Shown here piece after piece: positions 7,444-9,969 of a stretch of 9,969 nucleotides of DNA; the first letter of the stretch is position 1, and every line of letters starts with the position of its first letter. The position numbers and the translations under genes are program-made. The notes under the pieces were generated by a model, which saw nothing but the letters and a program-made list of their open reading frames with translations, was not told the DNA's origin and searched no databases. This stretch comes from Bacteroidales bacterium Bact_16 (GTDB lineage Bacteria; Bacteroidota; Bacteroidia; Bacteroidales; UBA932): contig LUZH01000342.1 of assembly GCA_001602885.1 (NCBI GenBank), positions 1-9,969 of the forward strand. Direction: 5' to 3'.

Positions 7444-8592
7444 TTAGAGGCGTCTGGCGCCGTCGGAGATCACGACGTCGTAGATCTTGGGCGCGTGCCC
7501 GAATTTGAGCGTAAATTCGGCTTTCGCGGCCGCGACGAACGGGAGGTAGAGCTCGTCCTTGACGAGGTTGATGGTGCAGCCGCCGAAGCCGCCGCCCATC
7601 ACGCGCGAGCCCGTGACGCCGAGGCGGCGGGCCAGGCGGTTGAGGAAGTCGAGCTCCTCGCAGCTCACTTCGTAGAGCTTGCTCAGGCCGAAGTGGGTCT
7701 GGTACATCATCTCGCCGACGGTCTCGTAGTCGCCGCGCTCCAGGGCGTCGCAGACGTCCAGCACGCGCTGGACCTCGCCGATGACGTATTCGGCGCGGAT
7801 GAAGTCCTCGCTGGAGATCTCGTCGCGCACTTCGTCCAGCCACACGCGCTTGCAGTCGCTCAGGAAGTCGATCTCGGGGTGGTTCTTCTTGATCGCGGCG
7901 GCGGCGCGCTCGCAGCTCTGCCGGCGGAAGTTGTAGGCGGAGGAGGCGAGCTCGTGCTTGACGCAGGAGTCCACCAGGACGAGCCGGTAGCCCTTCGGGT
8001 CGAAGGGGAAATATTTGTATTCCAGGGTCTTGCAGTCCAGGCGGATCAGGCTGCCGGCCTTGCCGAAGCAGGAGGCGAACTGGTCCATGATGCCGCACAT
8101 CACGCCGCAGTAGTTGTGCTCCGTGCTCTGGCCGATCCGGGCGAGCTCGAACTTGTCGATGCCGTTCTGGAACAGGTCGTTGAGCGCGAAGGCGAAGCAG
8201 CTCTCGAGGGCGGCGGAGGAGGAGAGGCCGGCGCCGAGGGGCACGTCGCCGGCGAAGACGGCGTCGAAGCCCTCGACGTGGCCGCCGCGCTTGGCCGTCT
8301 CGCGGCAGACGCCGAAGACGTAGCGCGCCCACGGCTCTTCGGGCTTGTCCTCTTCGTTGAGACCGAAGGAGGTCGTGGCGTCGTAGTCCATGGAATGGAG
8401 GTGGACGCGGTCGCTTCCGTTGGGCTTGATCTCGGCCACGATGCCCTTGTCGATGGCACCCGGGAAGACGTAGCCGCCGTTGTAGTCTGTGTGTTCGCCG
8501 ATGAGGTTGATCCGGCCGGCGGCGGCGTACAGGGTGCCTCCTTCGCCGTAGGTAGCCAGGAATTTCTCGTGGATTCTGGTCTGCATGTCCAT
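7444..8592 (-). CDS. galK: Galactokinase
   Basis: It phosphorylates alpha-D-galactose to galactose-1-phosphate with ATP, the entry step of the Leloir pathway, in the cytoplasm. The 382 residues match bacterial GalK (about 380-390). Numbering from the chosen start: galactokinase signature GRINLIGEHTDYNGG (26-40) with catalytic Arg27; GHMP ATP-binding motif PLGAGLSSSA (118-127); CGIMDQFAS with the catalytic base Asp170; and the C-terminal GSRVMGGGFGGC (328-339). All key residues are present. The frame stays open back to a GTG at 8625, but that codon overlaps the -7 promoter element and would precede the transcript start. The ATG at 8592 is preferred; a second ATG two codons later is also possible. 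No galT, galE, galM or sugar transporter is visible in the window, so it is not in a gal operon here. It lies 40 bases downstream of the EEP-family gene but has its own promoter. Confidence 0.96.
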   Translation of the reverse strand: MDMQTRIHEKFLATYGEGGTLYAAAGRINLIGEHTDYNGGYVFPGAIDKGIVAEIKPNGSDRVHLHSMDYDATTSFGLNEEDKPEEPWARYVFGVCRETAKRGGHVEGFDAVFAGDVPLGAGLSSSAALESCFAFALNDLFQNGIDKFELARIGQSTEHNYCGVMCGIMDQFASCFGKAGSLIRLDCKTLEYKYFPFDPKGYRLVLVDSCVKHELASSAYNFRRQSCERAAAAIKKNHPEIDFLSDCKRVWLDEVRDEISSEDFIRAEYVIGEVQRVLDVCDALERGDYETVGEMMYQTHFGLSKLYEVSCEELDFLNRLARRLGVTGSRVMGGGFGGCTINLVKDELYLPFVAAAKAEFTLKFGHAPKIYDVVISDGARRL

Positions 8593-8624
8593 AATTATGC
8601 GATTCTGATTTATAGTCGTATTCA

Positions 8625-8655
8625 CAAAAATATCAATATTTCACAACAATGACAA
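8625..8655 (-). promoter_or_regulatory. Bacteroidota-type promoter for galK
   Basis: On the minus strand a perfect TAnnTTTG element (TATTTTTG, 8632 down to 8625) begins directly after the TGA stop of the upstream gene. A TTG at 8655-8653, 20 bases further upstream, is a -33 candidate inside that gene's end. A transcript starting near 8619 would have a leader of about 25-30 A/T-rich bases before the ATG at 8592. This supports galK being transcribed on its own as well as with its neighbour. Confidence 0.68.
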
Positions 8656-9487
8656 TAGGCAGGTGGTCGCTGATGCCGCCCGTGTAGCGCGGACCGACGA
8701 AGGTGCGGCGCGGCTTGGTGCCGCCGAAAGCGGCATCGGGCTGCAGCAGCGTCGGGTCGGCGAAGATCTCTTCGCGCACGGCGGAGAAGCCTTCGGCGAA
8801 ATGCCCGTCGATCTTCTCCCAGCGGCCGTTGTACTTGAGCGTCCCGCCCGCGCCGCCGGCCCACAGGTCCTGGTTGAAGTCCCCCACCGCCAGCACACGC
8901 CGCTGCCCGGCGGCGCGGAGCGAGTCCGTCAGCGCCTGCATCCGGGCCCGCGCGCGTTCGCGCCGCCCGGCCTTGCCGCCCAGCTGCGAGGGGTGGTGGT
9001 TGACCAGGACCGCGAGGCTGTCGAACTGCGCCACCAGGATGTCGCGGGTGAGGAGCGGGACGCCGGCGCTGTCCGGCACGTGCGCGGCCGCGCTGGCGCG
9101 CAGCGGCAGCGTGGAGCGCCGGCAGAGCAGCGCGCAGTCGATGCCGCGCGGGTCGGGGGAGTCGTAGTGCACGATGCGGTAGTCCAGCTTGCGCAGCGCC
9201 GTGGCGTCCAGCAGCCGGCGCAGCACGCGGGCGTTCTCGACTTCTGCGAAGCCGACCGCGTCCGGCAGGCGCCCGTAGCGGTCCGCGATGCGCAGCAGCG
9301 TCTTGGCCACGCCGTCGCATTTCGCGTAGAAGCGGCCCTTGGTCCAGTACTGCGGTTTGTTGTCGGAGCGGTAGTCGAAAAAGTTCTCTAAATTCCAGAA
9401 AACGACAAGGAGAGAATCCCTGTCCTGTGCGGATGCGCCGGCAGACAGTCCTGCCATCAGCAGAAGAAGTATCATAGTTCGTTTCAT
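8633..9487 (-). CDS. Exported endonuclease/exonuclease/phosphatase (EEP) family protein
   Basis: This 284-residue protein belongs to the DNase I-like EEP superfamily of metal-dependent phosphodiesterases, which cut DNA, RNA, phospholipids or inositol phosphates. It has a Sec signal peptide (KR, hydrophobic 5-14, likely cut after GASA at about residue 20), so it acts in the periplasm or outside. The core motifs are all present: FWNLENFFD (30-38) with Asn32; GFAEVEN (79-85) with metal-binding Glu82; [10 protein letters not shown] (108-117); VNHHPS (162-167) with His164/165; VGDFNQD (201-207) with Asp203 and Asn205; and ISDHLP (272-277) with the Asp274-His275 pair. It is rather short; related Bacteroidales proteins I recall are about 340 residues. 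The middle (about 120-200) is rich in Arg, Ala and Leu. The substrate cannot be told from sequence. It starts 53 bases from the divergent ychF and is followed by galK. Confidence 0.86.
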   Translation of the reverse strand: MKRTMILLLLMAGLSAGASAQDRDSLLVVFWNLENFFDYRSDNKPQYWTKGRFYAKCDGVAKTLLRIADRYGRLPDAVGFAEVENARVLRRLLDATALRKLDYRIVHYDSPDPRGIDCALLCRRSTLPLRASAAAHVPDSAGVPLLTRDILVAQFDSLAVLVNHHPSQLGGKAGRRERARARMQALTDSLRAAGQRRVLAVGDFNQDLWAGGAGGTLKYNGRWEKIDGHFAEGFSAVREEIFADPTLLQPDAAFGGTKPRRTFVGPRYTGGISDHLPIVIVVKY

Positions 9488-9533
9488 TCTGCGAATATGG
9501 CGAAAAATACGTAAATTTGCACCGATAAATTTG
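9487..9533 (+). promoter_or_regulatory. Tandem Bacteroidota-type promoters for ychF
   Basis: Two identical perfect -7 elements, TAAATTTG, lie at 9512-9519 and 9526-9533, 14 bases apart. A TTCTG at 9487-9491 sits 20 bases before the first and could be its -33 element. The first would give a leader of roughly 16 bases. The second ends 7 bases before the ATG at 9541 and would give an almost leaderless message. The motifs are seen directly; which one is used is unknown. Confidence 0.65.
9502..9509 (-). promoter_or_regulatory. Possible weak promoter for the EEP-family gene
   Basis: Read on the minus strand, TATTTTTC (9509 down to 9502) matches TAnnTTTG except for the last base and lies 14 bases before the ATG at 9487. 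No good -33 element is seen at the expected distance, so this is only a candidate. Confidence 0.3.
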
Positions 9534-9540
9534 ATTGAAC

Positions 9541-9969
<429 letters not shown>

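Noticed and set aside
8593..8625. GTG start for galK eleven codons upstream of the ATG
   Set aside because: It overlaps the last base of the -7 element and would lie upstream of the transcript start; the extra residues resemble no galactokinase N-terminus.
7495..8652. 385-codon + strand frame opposite galK
   Set aside because: Antisense shadow of galK, which has every galactokinase motif on the minus strand.

Overview
This 9,969-base window looks like chromosomal sequence from a GC-rich member of the phylum Bacteroidota, probably order Bacteroidales. Three things point there. Several gaps carry the Bacteroidota -7 promoter element TAnnTTTG. Starts are preceded by A/T-rich leaders with no Shine-Dalgarno sequence. 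The order coaX, outer-membrane protein, TPR protein, lptC, ppiD is one I recall from Bacteroides-type genomes. I cannot name the family or genus. Coding regions have strongly GC-rich third positions, which creates many long antisense shadow frames.

Layout: the + strand opens with the 3' third of mfd (1-1230, cut by the window edge). A rightward cluster follows: coaX (1251-1979), a beta-barrel outer-membrane protein (1957-3267, overlapping coaX), an exported TPR protein (3291-4616), the lipoprotein LptC (4618-5250) and the membrane-anchored periplasmic prolyl isomerase/chaperone PpiD (5299-7365). A strong hairpin at 7392-7423 ends this cluster. It also serves the convergent minus-strand pair: galactokinase galK (7444-8592) and, upstream of it, an exported endonuclease/exonuclease/phosphatase-family protein (8633-9487). 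A 53-bp divergent spacer with two tandem -7 elements leads into the 5' part of ychF (9541-9969, cut by the window edge).

How the genes fit together: coaX makes 4'-phosphopantothenate for CoA. The next four genes are all exported or envelope proteins. They read as an envelope-biogenesis group (LPS transport, periplasmic folding, an outer-membrane barrel and a periplasmic TPR scaffold), although the barrel and the TPR protein have no known function that I can assign. Mfd, GalK and YchF are ordinary housekeeping or sugar-metabolism genes.

I see no mobile element, CRISPR array, tRNA/rRNA or defence system, and no gap longer than about 80 bases without a gene. The points most worth checking are an Asp-to-Glu change in the phosphate-binding motif of CoaX, probable leaderless or near-leaderless starts for coaX and ychF, a TTG start for lptC, the direct lptC-ppiD junction, and the uncharacterised barrel/TPR pair.
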